Below are positions 34,378 through 51,300 of a DNA stretch of 64,000 bases, piece by piece. The notes under the pieces are model-generated. The model saw only the letters and a list, made by a program, of their open reading frames with translations. It was not told the DNA's origin and did not search any database. Made by a program: the position numbers and the translations under genes. The number at the start of each line of letters is the position of its first letter. The first letter of the stretch is position 1. This stretch comes from Spirodela intermedia (taxonomy: Eukaryota > Streptophyta > Magnoliopsida > Alismatales > Araceae), in the NCBI GenBank assembly GCA_902729315.2, contig LR746264.1:1242501-1306500 (forward strand), given 5' to 3'.

Positions 34378-34607
34378 GAGGTAGAAGTTTGTATGTGAAC
34401 GAACATGCATTCATTCTACCTGTCTATGTGACATCTTAGTCATAGAATCATACCGTCATACAATAACAACCAACATCCATTGGTACTACACAACGGACGT
34501 CATCCTCATAGGCATCAATACCTCAAGTAAGACTAAACACTATTGTTAGACAAAATATGTGTGGAGTTCACCCATGATATCTTAATAAGGATTAGGGTGA
34601 TCTGTCA

Positions 34608-34976
34608 TTAGCATCCTAATTTAGTGATGACATCTTGCGATATGGCACTAATACTACTACCACTATCTACAATGCATTTGGAAATAGTTGGCCCAAACTT
34701 GACAAAAATTTGGAAGATAGCTGACCACCTAGGGTTCTCCTCTCTAGCTGATTTGTCAGCAGCGGCGGAGATTTGTTGGCAGCGGTGTAGGTGGAACCGT
34801 AGGGCACAGGGAGTTGTAGAGCGGTGATGATGGCAAAGGAGGGCAGTGCCGATGGGGGTGATTGGGGTGAGATGGTGGTGATAGTGGCTGGTGGAAGGGG
34901 TAACAACAGCAGTGGCAGATGGAAGACGGGCCAATGGAAACGGCAACGAATAGTGATAGTCGAAGGAAATGAACAT
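34608..34976 (-). mobile_element. Ty3/gypsy aspartic protease fragment, reverse strand
   Basis: A 122-residue open frame on the - strand. Its last 45 residues match a retropepsin core: FVKFGPTISKCIVDSGSS, then ISAISQDVITKLG, with the catalytic DSG triad. The N-terminal part is His/Pro-rich and unlike the family, probably non-coding. No reverse transcriptase follows within the adjacent bases. The fragment 34378-34607 has no recognised content. Confidence 0.65.
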
Positions 34977-35060
34977 GGCGATAACACTTCAACTGGGAGC
35001 ACGGGGTCCTCACAACCAACCCTACTGGGGCGATGAGGTTCACAGCCAGCAACAAACAGT

Positions 35061-37100
35061 GGAGCTTATGTGAAGGTAAAAGAAATCAATCACTAACTGT
35101 TCTCCAACAAAGACGAGATGGGCCCTTTTAAATACCTTAAAAAGCAAAGCACAGTAAGTAAAGTAATGGAAAGCTTAAACAAAGAAAGAACATGTTAATA
35201 GTAAATAAAATCTTCAGCTGCTGACCTGATGCATTGGCATCATGATCTCCGGTGGTCTTCTATGCCCAAAGCTGCTTGGGCTGAACTTGAGTCCTCTAGT
35301 GAACCGGCTGACTCTAGATTGGGCCCCAATCCTACATCATTTCACTCCTAACTTTGGTCATCATTTAAAATCCTATATGTTGTAATTTATGTGCCAAAAG
35401 TTTGTTTTATGCTTCACATCCGATGTGACTTTGTTGCAAGTCATGAACCTTTGAATACTATTGTCTCATCACCAATGTGGTTCTTAGTTAGAAGTAGTTG
35501 ACTAATCAACATGCAGTCAAGAGTGGCTTTATTGTAGTTGACTTATAAGTTTTGACCTTACTGGAAAAGGAATTAGTGGTGGATATTATGGACTTTTTCT
35601 TGGGCATTCTTCAAAGTGGGTAGATCATTTTATTGGATCACAACTTTGACACCATTAGGGCCTGGTGAAAGTCAAGAATATTCAACATATCAATGGTTAG
35701 TAGATCTTGATCAAGCAACAAAGGAGTAGAAGATATCAAAGACTAGGCAATATTCACTTCAACTATGACACATGAATTACTAATTGAGTGCATGAAGTAG
35801 GATGAATAGCTAATCAAAAGGCAACTAGTCAATGTGCTTGATAATCTTACAAGAACAGAAGAAGCAATGAGTAAGAGATTGTAACTAGTAAGCACATAGA
35901 CAAAGATGCACATAATTGTCTACAAAAAATTTGAAATCTTATTTTTTTATCATGATAAATTTTTACTATTGATTGGGTTTGGGGAAATCTATTCCTGTGA
36001 TAGATATTGATAAATATTTATCACTACAAATTAATTAATTATCTCTTTGATTTTTACATTAATGAATTATAATAAGCATGAATTACTATATCTCATCATA
36101 TTAGAGCAAAGGTCAAAAGATATGTATAAATAACTTTAAACTTAGTTATATCTACATCATGTAGTTTATGGATTTAATTAATAATGTTTTTTAATCTTTT
36201 TCTAAGATTTATCACTTTGAGAATGTATCTTAATTTCTTAGGAAAAAGGATTTAAAATTTCAAAATTTTATTTTTAGGATATTAATTTCTATAGATTTAC
36301 CAAAGTGAAAGGAATTAGCATAGAATGTTAAAGCTTAAAGCTCTCATGCATGAGAAAAAGCATATTATGGTATAAAAAATTAAAAATAGTGTCCAAAAGA
36401 TTGGGCTTAATCAAACCACAAAAAGCATAATTCAATCAATTTTACAATGCTCATCCATTTAAGACCCAGCATAATATTGACCATCTTTGGAGAGAATATC
36501 AAAGGAATTACCATTCACTGTGAGGCCTTGATTTCAGGAGATGAGAGACTGATGAATCTTACCATTTTGAATGTTCCTGTAGTGATATGCAAATGTGGGG
36601 TAATCTGTGTAGGTAGCTAAAGTTAAATAATGATATTTTGCGAGATGAAGTTATGGGGGCCTTTTCTATTGACAAGGATGGTTCTCGACTTCTTGTCAGT
36701 ATAGTCTTGAAATCTTAGGGCTTTCAATGAATATTTCTTGGCCACTGATTTAGTGGAACTTCAAGGTTTGGTTGGGCTTCGTCCTCTGTGGTAGCGTGCC
36801 TGGTTGAGTTGGTGTTTTCGTCTATCAGGTTGTCTGCTCCGCCGTGTACACATGCACAAAGAAATATATATATATATATATCATGAATGTTCCAAAGTTT
36901 TTCTATAAAGATCGAGTGAATGCATGGGTTTCTGAACATCCCACCTTTTCAGATAATATCTAATATTTTCTTAGAGAACTTTGACACAAAACTATGATAT
37001 ATTGATATGCCGAGGCTTTGATTCAAGCAAACTTGGCCGACCGTAAATTCCCCACTGATGAGAGAGGGAGAGAGAGAGAGAGATGACTGAGAGGTTGGCC
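35061..37100. other. AT-rich intergenic region downstream of CCD1
   Basis: No gene, RNA or clear element recognised. It contains a short TA run near 36866-36881 and a GA run near 37063-37082. It may hold unrecognised old repeats. The final part probably includes the CCD1 3' UTR. Confidence 0.5.
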
Positions 37101-37114
37101 GTCACTCTATCTGA

Positions 37115-41102
<3,988 letters not shown>

Positions 41103-41617
41103 CTCCGCAGCCCGATCTCCCCTCCCTCACGCAGGCAACTCGCCCAGCCTGTGATGACGGCAGAAGAGTTCAGCACTTGGGAGAAGGCCCAACGGTTGGA
41201 GTCCATAAAAGAGTGGACATGAATAATTTACCGGGATAAGAGATCTTGGTGAATGACGACACAGAGAGGGCCCCTCCTGTCGTCTTGCCCCGTCGCCTGT
41301 GGACGCCGGAGCCGTCGCGTGGCGTCAACTCGACTGCTCCTCTTCTTCGACAGAGGGGATCCTCTCCCATTTCGGGCTCCGGCGGTGGTTCTAGGATCTT
41401 TTCTATTATTGTACGACTGCGCTGCGCTCTCGTTCTGGACCACCCAAACATAAAAATAAGCACCGTCCTTACCAATAAAATGAGGTTTTACACCTTCTGG
41501 GTCACCTGGAGAATTGAAAGCGAGGATTCAAACGATTTTACGCCTAATGGGTCTCCCTCCTCTCTCTCTCTCTCTCTCTCGATCTCTCGATATATATATA
41601 TATATATATATATCGCG
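41103..41617 (-). promoter_or_regulatory. CCD1 5' region
   Basis: Upstream DNA of the CCD1 start. No clear TATA box was found on the - strand in the first 200 bp. A CT run (41559-41580) and a TA run (41590-41613) lie at its outer end, next to the copia element. Confidence 0.35.
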
Positions 41618-42481
41618 TGATGGACGAACATAACGGAGAAAAAAAACGGATGAACGCGATCGAGAAAATCTCGGAAGAATGAAGATAAACAGCTACGGAA
41701 AACAGAAGCGGGAAAAGCTCGCAACAGAAAACCCCGGGAAACCAAGAGTGATCGGAGAAAAATCGCGGCGGAATACTGGAAAAATGAGGAATAATGGGAA
41801 GAGAAACCGGTACGAAAAAACAGGAACGAGCGCGGAAGAATAAGCGGGGGGTTCTCACCAGAAGTACAAGTATTTTGGACGACCCATCAGTGAACGTTCT
41901 ACTGCACCGGAACAGAGAAGCGATGAGTTCGACGACAAGAAGCCAGCTGTACTTCGCCGGAGAAACGAGAGATTTCGACGACGAGAAGCCTGCTACTTTT
42001 CATAGGCAAAACGAGAGATGTGAACGACGAGAAGATTGCTGATTTTGGCCGGAAACAGTGGTAGAAGACGACCAAAAAGCTCCCTGTACGAAGGTAGGCA
42101 AAGAAGAAGACGAACCGCATTTAATGCGGAGAGAGATGATGCGTCCACGGGAGAACTGGTCAGTAGAATATGAATTGGTTGCACCACTATCATTTCTCCT
42201 ATTTTTATTCATTCTTCAGGCTTTTTTTAGCATCCCTCATTTCACCACTATAATTTCTGTCTATTTGAGGGCCAGGATCAGATATTTCATCTCTGTGTTC
42301 TTAGAGGTAGTTCTTCTATACTTCGCTCACATCTAGTGAAACTTTCACTATTGTCTGTGGACGTAGGAGGTCAACCTCCGAACTATGTAAAATTCTTGTG
42401 TTTCTTTGTCATGAGTTGTTCATTTCTTGTTTCCTTATTTCATAGCTTCAGTATGTTTAAATTAGACATTTTATTCAAACA
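41618..42481 (+). mobile_element. Candidate 5' LTR of a copia element
   Basis: The right end is supported: TTCAAACA at 42474-42481, two bases before a good primer-binding-like site, TGGTATTAGAGCCA (42484-42497). The left end is a guess at TGATGGACG after the TA microsatellite. No second copy exists in the window to confirm it. Confidence 0.45.
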
Positions 42482-42483
42482 AG

Positions 42484-44262
42484 TGGTATTAGAGCCAAGT
42501 TTATTGAATATGGAGACATGAAATATTTCTCGCATGATTAGCTTGAACCAAAACAATATGATCATATGAAAACGAAGGATAGAAGAGCTTTTGTATTGCA
42601 AGACCTCTACAAGGAGATGGTGGAAGACCAGAGGCGACATCAATTGATGATTTAAAAAAGTTAAATCAAAAGACAATTGACTTCATTAGGCAATGGCTCG
42701 ATGATATTATTTTTCACCATGTATCCAAATAGAGCTCTACACACTTTCTTTGGAAGAAGCTAGAAAGTCTTTATGTGAAAAAGACAATAGATAACAAGGC
42801 ATTTTTTATCAAAAAACTTGTAAATCTAAAGTAAAAGGAAGGTACTTATATTACTGAGCATTGGAATGAGATGTAAAGTACTAATAACCAGTTAACTTCT
42901 ATGAAGATGAGTCAGCTGCAAGTATTGTCACTTCTCAATTCTTTGTCTGATAGTTGGGAGACACTAACGATTTCTCTCATCAATTCCGTACTAGATGATA
43001 TTGTCATCATGAGTGAAGTAACAAGTAGTTTGTTAAATGAAGAGTTGAGGAGAAACTCAACTAGTGAAGCATAAGCATTTGTGACAAAAAATATTTGTGA
43101 GCCTTTGAGGACGAAGACCACAGGTGGCTCTACATGGTATTAGTGGTGTATTATATTATGTCACATTTATTGATGACCATTTTAGAAAAGTTTAGATATA
43201 TCCTCTGAAGACTTAATACCATGTTGTTGACATCTTCAAAGGGTTTCAGATCAGGGTGGAGAGAGAAACTAATAAGAAGCTGAAATGAATAAGATTAGAT
43301 AATGGTGGTGAGTACATGAATCTATTTCATGAGTATTCTAGGTAGCAAGGTATTATTCATGAGATGATAGTACCGGGCACTCAACATAATGTAGTTGTAG
43401 AGAAGACGAATTACACCATTATGGAGAAGACTAGAAGTATGCTTTCACTTGCTAAATTACCCAAAAGGTTTTGGGACGAGGCATTGAGGACAATTGTTGA
43501 TCTCATTAATCTTTCTCCATCTGAATAGAAATGTTGCAGATAATGTGTGGGCATGAAAAGAAGCTTCTTACAAACACTGTATTTGGTTGTTGTGAATTTG
43601 CACATGTTCTTGACGTGGATAGGTCTAAATTAGATGGTAAGACAAAATAATGTATTTTGTTTATACTTACATGACCAGTTTAGTCACAAGTTGTGGGATC
43701 CAGAAAAGTAGAAGGTGCTCAAAAGCAAAGATGTACCCTTATTTGAAGATTAGAGCGTCTAAGATATAAAGAAGGAATCAACAGTCAAAAAATCTACAAA
43801 AGCTTTTGTAGATTATGACCAAGCTACTCCTCATGTGTATCATGATGAAGGGAGAGATATGCAAGAAAATAGAATTGAAGCTGATGTAGATTTGCATACA
43901 AGATAAGTTGAGTAGCAAGAAGTGGGGGAGCTGCCTCTAGTAGTATCTCATCTTAGAAGGTCTAGTAGACAACATCAACCTTCTCGAAGGTATTCACTAG
44001 ATAATGAAGATTGGTTACTAATGCATGTGAATTAGAAAGTTACCAAGAGACACTAAAGAGTAAACATAATGAAGATTGGTTAGCAGCTATGAATGAGGAA
44101 ATAGAAATGTTGCAAAGAAACCTGACATATGATCTTATGGAGTTACATAAGGGGAAGAAAGCGTTGAAGAACAAGTAGATTTTCAGGTTAAAGACTCTAG
44201 AGAATTCTTCTTTACCAAAGTATAAGGTCAGATTGATTGTAAAAAGTTTCAACCTGAAAACC
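42484..44262 (+). mobile_element. Copia element (Tnt1/Tork-like) internal remnant
   Basis: Primer-binding site, then gag (NQLTSMKM, LLNSLSDSWETL, LLNEELRRNSTSEA to about 43070). It jumps directly to the integrase: TFIDDHFRKVWIYPLKTK near 43170, IRLDNGGEYM near 43290, a degenerate GTQHNVVVEKTN near 43380, and then KLPKRFWDEALRT and LINLSPSE near 43455-43525. The start of reverse transcriptase (GKKALKNK, then YKVRLIVKSFN) follows at 44150-44255. Protease, zinc knuckle and integrase N-terminus are missing, and stops are frequent. Confidence 0.8.
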
Positions 44263-44486
44263 AATGCACTTGTTCTTCAAAGCTTTCTTCCCCTTAGTCA
44301 GCTTTATAAGATTATATGTCTAGTTTCTCTACAATGCTTCTATTTCTTCATTCATAACTACTAACCAATCTTCATTATGCTCACTCATCAATGTCTCTTG
44401 ATAACTCCTAGAGGTAACTTCCCCCACTTCTTATTGCTCAACTTATCTTGTAGGCAAATCTACATCAACTTCAGTTCAAGTAAAAA
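43884..44486. repeat. Inverted repeat (fold-back) of copia sequence
   Basis: The left arm (about 43884-44189) encodes the integrase/RT junction on the + strand. The right arm (about 44249-44486) is the same sequence in reverse complement, with about 110 bp of the left arm missing. The arms meet across a loop of about 60 bp. Matched blocks include GAAGAACAAGT/ACTTGTTCTTC, GGGGAAGAAAGC/GCTTTCTTCCCC and AAGAAGTGGGGGA/TCCCCCACTTCTT. Confidence 0.85.
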
Positions 44487-44827
44487 GTATTAACTTTGAC
44501 GAAATTTTCTCACATGTTATTAATAAACTAAATCTTATATGCCTAGAAATATTAAATCTTGGTATTTTTTACACAATTAAAAGTCTAATGACATATTTTA
44601 TGATAAAGAATAAATCTAATTGATTATTTCTGGATTCCTATACATGTATTCCTTTTTCTCATAGACTCAAACATGTTTCCAAGGTCAAAAGTCTTGAGAA
44701 GAATCTTATTGAATTAGGATATTATGAAATTATGCTTTGAGGAATGAAGATAAAGTTTTTGGATTTTTCTATAATTTTTAAAACCCAATTAAAGGTCTAA
44801 GTAAGGATGCAAGAAAGTAGGAGCAGG

Positions 44828-45055
44828 GCACCAAGAAATGGGCCATTATTTCACCCTAAAAGAAGGCCCAACGCAAGACTACGACAAAGCCCAAAGGAGG
44901 AGAAAAGAGAGAAGAAATGGGTCATGATTTCAAGGCCCAACTTAGGACCACAACTAATCCCAAAAGAGGAGAAGAGAGAAAAGAAATGGGCTACGATTTC
45001 AACCTAAAGGTAGGCCCCACAAAAGATCATGACTAAACCCAAAGGAGGAGAAGAG
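44828..45055 (+). repeat. Imperfect tandem repeat, about 70 bp, three units
   Basis: Three units share AAGAAATGGGC-A, GATTTCA, GGCCC and CCCAAAGGAGGAGAA. The open frame through them is a product of the repeat and not a convincing gene. Confidence 0.75.
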
Positions 45056-45096
45056 GGACCCACATTTTCAGCCCATGAGAGGGTACCCACTAACGT

Positions 45097-46205
45097 GACC
45101 TAATCATTGTATAATAAATCACATAAATTTAAAATTTATAAAATTAGAAAATACTAATTTTTAAAAATTTTAAAATATAGTGGAATAAATACAGGGTGAG
45201 CTATTGCGTAATGTCAATGACCTCAAAGGCTCTCCTTAGACATAGACGACATGAACACTCTTTAGATCTTTTTGAGAAGTTTAGAAATTGATGAGGTGGG
45301 TCAATGAATTATCTACAATGACTATTACTTGTGAAGCAAAAATACAGTGACTTGTAGAAATACGACATCTTAGGGAGCTTTATCTTTAAGTCTACAGAGC
45401 AAGAGGAGACTCTTCATTACATTTGATATACTCTTACGAGGTGGTGACTCATCTCTCGATAGATTGTCCATTTCTCGACGATGGCTTATTCGTCAATCAA
45501 TCGGAGATAATTTATTTGATGGATTCACAATTTTTTATTCAGAATTATTTGACAATTTAGGGTGATGATACTTTGCAAGTCGTATTGACGAGATTTCATC
45601 GTTGATTTAGCAATTATGATGGTTTAATCATTGATCGATAGTATGAAGGAAAATTATAATTTAATCAGACAAAAAATGACTTTTAGTTTTGGTGAAATTC
45701 AAACCCTTATCGGTCACCTACTTGTATTAGAGAGAGTGAAATACGTACACGAATGCCTTTATAAGGTGATGTCATAAAGGTATCTCTTTCTCACAAACTA
45801 GGGGTATTGTAGGTATTAAAAATTATTGAAAGCCTCTTGGGAAGCTGTGAGTAATTTAGTTCTACATCAGTTATTTTTTGAGTTATGAGATGAATATCTA
45901 GTAATATAAGATTTTACAATCAATAACTCTCTCTCTCACACGTGTATATGACCACTCCTTATCTCACACTCAACTGACCACTAGTGATGTACAAGGGTAG
46001 TGATATACACGTCCTCTACCCCTCCTTAGCCAATCGAGGCCCTTGCTCGTGGCTCCACTTGATTGTGCTTCCAACTCACTTGTGGGCAAAGCTGGTCGGT
46101 AGGTCTTCATTTTTTTATATTTTATTTTTCTTTATTTATATCAAAAATAAAATAATAAAAATTATATAAATTTACATAAAATTATATAATTAGCCAAAAA
46201 ATTAA
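45097..46205 (+). repeat. Dispersed repeat, copy 2 (about 1.1 kb)
   Basis: Diverged homologue of 13013-14632, same orientation, lacking about 500 bp of that copy. It again encodes nothing recognised. Confidence 0.6.
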
Positions 46206-48249
46206 TATTAACTAATGAAAAATTACTTTTTATAATTTAACATAAATATAAATCTATTTATCATGAGTTAAGACTTAAAGTAAACTATCTTATGAAGATT
46301 TGTTAAATGATAAGCAAGTTAGTTGATGTGTGGGGCTGAATGTCAATATGAATTCTACTAAATTACTATGTAGGAACTTGAAGTATCTTCTTGCTAAAAG
46401 TCTAATAATAACTCAAGTTGGGGGGGGGGGTTTGATGACATGTTGATTATCATGTGAAAAACATATTTTATTCAACAACTTAAATCTTATGATCTAGTAT
46501 ATAGTCATATTAAAAAATAAACATTTCTTATTTCTTTAAATATTTTATAAAGTTTAATATTTTATAATTTTTTTAAAAACATTTCACTAAGTTATATAAT
46601 CATAATTAATTTTTTACTGATATGAGAGAATTTTAGAATTTTTAATATCTTTTTATGATACTTAGGAAGGCGATATATGCTTCTACAAACGAGATTTGAT
46701 ATAAAGATGATGCAATGAAATCAAGGGCCGAGGTGTTGACATGCAGCATCACCAAATGAGATCAGAAGCTGTCGAGAGTGTGTCTACACGATTGACGGTA
46801 GATGAAAGATACTTACCAAGGGTGCAGTAGATCTCAACATTAAGGAAGATCTTACAACTACGGCAAGATCTCTAAATCCAACGCTTAAGATTAATTCAAA
46901 AAGAAATCGACTCTCAACCCCATTTTATCACGACCAAAAAGATAAGAAGACCCTCACTCATTCACAGCCGTAGATCAAATGATCTCAGATAAACCAACTT
47001 ACACAAAGGCAAATATCACCTAGCCTTACACATTTAAGCTGCCATTTAGGGGTGGAAACCAAACTTTGAATGCCTCGACATTTAGTCGGCTCGAATGAAA
47101 TAGCATTAAGGTTCTGCATCGATTTGGATGTGGTTGAGGTTGATTTAAGCTTTGATTCGCAGCTAAGATTGTTGGAGAAGCATACTTGAAGAGGAAACCA
47201 CCTGGCCTTGGCAAAACATAGAGGTTCAAGGTAAGTTTTCCCAAGTTTGACACATTCCACATGTGAACAACCATCTAGGTCTTCATAGGTTAGAAATAGA
47301 TAGAGATATACTTTTAATCTCATATTACGATTCTTTCATGGGTGTTTGCCTCCTCAATCGTCTCTCACATCATCGTATTTCTGTTTCCCCCTTTTTTTAT
47401 GGTATATATCTTTCTTATTTATTGTCACCCCTTCTTTGTGTTCATATTGTCTCAATATATCAATTAAATAGAATGGTAGCTACTTCTCGCTTAATTCTCA
47501 TTTCCTATGGATCAATCTTAAACTTACCACAATACTTACTTATTTTAGTATTTTAATTAGGTGAATTTTGGATTTTAAATGTTTTTGATTAACTGATTTC
47601 AAGGTATTTAAACGACCTTCAATTTAGTTTTATCAAAAGCCACGAGCTGGGCTCGAGTGGCAAAGGAGTTTATGCACGTGTGCGTCAATCCCCTACCATG
47701 TCCCGGTGGTCAACTGGTCGTGGGGTAAGGAGCATCATATACACTTGTGCGTGCGAGGGTGAACCACCATTTTACTTTCTCTCAAGATAGTCTTGGGCAT
47801 TATTTTATTTCAAGAGAAGGGATCTCTACTAAGAGGGTGTTACTTTGATATATATTTAGTTTAATCAATGAAAACTTTTCGATATGAGACTAAATGTTTT
47901 CGTTTGTTTTAGAGTAGTGGTCTAGAGCGTGGTGTTATCTAGTGGCGCCTAGTGGGCCACGTTACTAGATAAAGTAGATCCCATGGTTGATGAATTACCA
48001 TGATACCCAAAATGTAAAATGATCTATTGACAATTTGTGAATCTGGTCTCCCTCAGCATACATGTGACCATAAACAATGATCCGACGGCAGTCAAAGCGC
48101 CACGATACCAAAGACTTAAGTTCTCGATTGGCAGTAGTTCGTGGCGAGTTAATCTAACATTACTCAATGTGCTACGTGACTAAGCACATCTGATCTGATG
48201 GCTTGCAAAGTACCACAATATTGGGAATTTAAGTTCCTGCACGTAGCAT
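46206..48249. other. Intergenic, nothing firmly recognised
   Basis: AT-rich, with a G10 run at about 46421. No conserved coding blocks. A tRNA-like stretch near 47645-47770 was considered as a SINE and not accepted. Confidence 0.45.
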
Positions 48250-48512
48250 TGTTAGGGATATAAAAATAATAATTGATTATTATCTAGTAAAATAGATATT
48301 ATTAATTATCTTTAAAATTCTAATGGTAGTCGCAAATATGGAATCTATTCTTTCCTCCTTTCATGCAATCAATACCTCTAGTGATTGACGAGCTCGTTCC
48401 TTCCTCCTCTAACTACACTCAAGGTCTCAAGCGAGTGGTTAGCTCTTTCCTTCTCCCCCTTGATGATGGTAATAGTGTGGTCGACCCCTCTTTTTAGTAG
48501 ATTTCTCCAACA
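48250..48512 (+). mobile_element. Possible LTR with degenerate primer-binding site
   Basis: Starts TGTTAGGGAT and ends TTTCTCCAACA. Two bases later comes TGGCATAGTG, weakly like a tRNA-Met primer-binding site. It lies upstream of a copia RT remnant, but the LTR at that element's other end does not obviously match it. Confidence 0.3.
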
Positions 48513-49130
48513 AGTGGCATAGTGTTTCTAGACAATACTTCTATGACTTCCAGTGTGATGTGATGTGTCCAGACGAAACCAAGTTGCCATACCGATGTCT
48601 CTAGTTGCCCAGAAGGTAGACTAAATTTGGGTAACGATTTATTTTCTACGTTCAGTATTTATTTACCTACTTTTGTTATTTATTTATATTTTATGACAAG
48701 TTTTTTATGTTTCATACATATTTTGATAGAAATTAGTAAAACTAATTCAAACTTTGATGAATGATCTTCATTCTTTTTTTGAATCCTCTAAAACTTGTTT
48801 GAGATCAAGCTAAGATCATGTTCAACTTATTTTCTATTGATTTTTACAGTGGAATTTTAACTTATTCATGTTCTTAGTGCTCTATGAATAATAGATATTT
48901 TTTATTTTTGAACACGAGATCAAGCAAGGTGGAGACATTCAAGACTAACCTCATGTCATGTGTGTGAATTTTCGAGCACACATTCATTTAAAAATCATGG
49001 TCACCATGAAAATAAGTTGACCTTGTTTCTCTCTTTCTTTATTATCGTCTTATTTCTCTCTCTCTCTCTCTCATGAGACTTCTTCTTCTCTCTTCATCTC
49101 TTGTGAGTGTGTTACTTATCATTACTATTA
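48513..49130. other. Intergenic, possible retroelement leader
   Basis: AT-rich DNA with a CT run near 49053-49071. No coding block identified. Confidence 0.35.
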
Positions 49131-50300
49131 ATAATGAATAGGTTATTCATCAACTAGATGTATCTAATGCCTTCTTACATGGTAAATTAAATGAAATAGT
49201 TTTCATGGATCAACTATTGGGTAATCATCATTTTCAATTTTCGAATCATGTTTGCTTACTTAAGATGTCAATTTATGGCTTCCACCAAGCACCAAGATCA
49301 TGATTTACTCATCTTACATCTTATTTAAAACAACTTCAATTTATTCGATCTAAAACCGATGCCTTCTTATACTTTAAATCTAAAATAATTATGTTCTTTT
49401 TCTTCTAATTTATGTCGATGATCTTCTTATTATTAGGATTGATCCAAGGGACATGAATGATACAATTCAGTCTCTACACTTAGAATTTGCTCTTCGAAAC
49501 TTAGGCCCTACTAATTATTTTCTTGGTATAGAACTTATCAAAGGCACTGATGGTTTTCTCTTATCTTAATCTAAGTTTGTAGCTAATATATTGAATAAAA
49601 TGAAAATAATCAACTTTATACCAAGTTTTACACTCTCCTCTACCAATTCTTCCACAATCACTTCTAGTGGCCCTTTCTTTGATCTCTCATTATATTGTGG
49701 TATTTTAGGTGCTCTACAATACATTATAATTTCTCACCTTGACATTGCTTTTGCAGTTAATAGAGCATGACAATTTATGTATAACCCAACTGAAGCACAC
49801 TAGTTTTTTGTGAAACATCTATTTCGCTATCTCAAGGCACAATTGGTCATGGTTTGCTGTTACGAAAACATTCTTGCTTTTTTACTTAATGCTTTTAGTG
49901 ATGTAGATTGGGCAAGTGCATTTGAAGATAGGAGATCCACAAGTGGATATTTGATCTTCCTTGGATGCAATTTAATCTCATGGAGTTCTAAGAAACAAAT
50001 GACCATCGCCCTCTCCAACACTAAAGTAGAATACAATGCTCTTGCCAATGCAACTGTGAAATTAATCTGGATATATTCTCTTTTGCAGGAACTAGGAATG
50101 ATGCTGTCCTTCTCGCCCACTTTTTGGTGTGACAATATCAGAGCAACCTACCTTGTGGCGAACCTAGTGTTTCATGCAAGAACAAAGCACATTGACATAG
50201 ATTTTCATTTTTTCTGTAAGTTGCATCAAATCAGTTTCAAATCTCCTTCATATACAACAAAGATCAGCTTGCTGATATAATTACAAAAGATCTTCCAAAG
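49131..50300 (+). mobile_element. Copia reverse transcriptase and RNase H remnant
   Basis: The + strand reads QLDVSNAFLHGKLNEIVF near 49150, SIYGFHQAPRS near 49275 and LIYVDDLLIIR near 49405 (the RT catalytic YVDD), with stops between. An open frame at 49810-50280 carries a well-kept RNase [20 protein letters not shown], then [12 protein letters not shown] and HARTKHIDIDFHF. Integrase and gag were not found upstream. Confidence 0.85.
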
Positions 50301-50354
50301 CATCAATTTATCCAGCTTTGAGACAAGCTTCATGTCGTTAGAAGGCGTGAGCTT

Positions 50355-50583
50355 GAAGGGGCATGATAACAAATTACTACAAGCACATCATACTTCCAAT
50401 AACTCAAATCAATAGACTTACTGTAATAAGCCAATGCCAGCTCAGCTTAATCATTCTTGATCACTCTATTACACACCTATAAATATGTTGATATATCATA
50501 GATGTAAAGGATAGGTTTTCATTCAATAAGTATATTTATCTATTATTTCTTCTCCTCTCTAGCTTCATCTTTGTTATCTCCAT
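50355..50583 (+). mobile_element. Polypurine tract and candidate 3' LTR of the preceding copia element
   Basis: GAAGGGG at 50355-50361 is followed by TGATAACAAA at 50364, the expected place for a 3' LTR. A plausible end is GTTATCT near 50577. Length (about 215 bp) is uncertain. Confidence 0.45.
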
Positions 50584-51300
50584 CTTGTATCTCTATATCA
50601 AGAATCCTTACAATTACCACTGTTGCATCATCCAAAGACTCACTCTCACTCTCATTGTCTCTCTATCATGCTTACTCTCACTGAATGATCTAATTGGCTT
50701 TGAGGGGCTCTCTGATAAATGCCGGATTCAACTCCACGGTGTGTTGGGAGTGAGGTCTCAAGTGGGGCAGCAACCATTAGGGGAGTAGATGTCTTTGTCC
50801 ATGTAAGTTTACCCTAGCCACGTGGTATAAGATGGGGGAGGCCACCACCTCTTCTCAGTGTACTGAGTGTTGTGTGTTGAGCATTGGGAAACAAGATTCT
50901 ATCACTCTAAACGAAGAAGAGAGAGTGGGAGGCAATTATAAACAAACATTGTTCCACATCTAGGTAGTGCAAAATAATTCTAGCGCCAGCAGCATTTGCA
51001 CATAGAGTGTTGTGTTGTACAAGCGATGTGGCAGGTGGCATTGTGGGCATACCTAGGTTCATGTGGTGTGCATGCCAAGTGTGCAGCCAACACAGAATGG
51101 AGAGAATATTTGAAATTTTCAGATCAGCCTCCTAGAGAGAGAGATAGTTGAAAAATGTAGAGAATGATTTAGTAGGCCATAATGGGCCCTTGGACAAACA
51201 CATGCATCCAACTATGAGTCACAAGGGGGTTAAATGGGTGAGTTGCAAATGGGTTACAAGGGGGGCAACACCCTCAGAGAAAATTTAGTATTAAGGCCAT
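50584..51300 (+). other. PG-flank-like module and LTR pieces without a PG gene
   Basis: At 50610-50700 the sequence TACCACTGTTGCA, GACTCACTCTCACT and CTCACTGAATGATCTAA matches the leader of the TATA-like module that follows each PG gene. It continues into LTR-like sequence. Near 51148 another LTR start-like TAGTTGAAAAATGTAGAG follows a purine run. No gene recognised. Confidence 0.45.

Noticed and set aside
34667-35055. Three overlapping - strand frames with His/Pro-rich translations
   Set aside because: Only the frame ending in the DSG protease motif is supported; the others are low-complexity readings.
41246-42120. Open frames of 80-120 residues upstream of CCD1 on both strands
   Set aside because: No recognisable domain; the region contains microsatellites and a candidate LTR.
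44807-45007. 66-residue frame rich in KEEKREKKW
   Set aside because: It is the translation of a non-coding tandem repeat with too short a frame.
47645-47770. tRNA-like stretch (GGGCTCGAGTGGC) suggesting a SINE
   Set aside because: An A-box-like motif is present but there is no convincing B box, poly-A end or target-site duplication.
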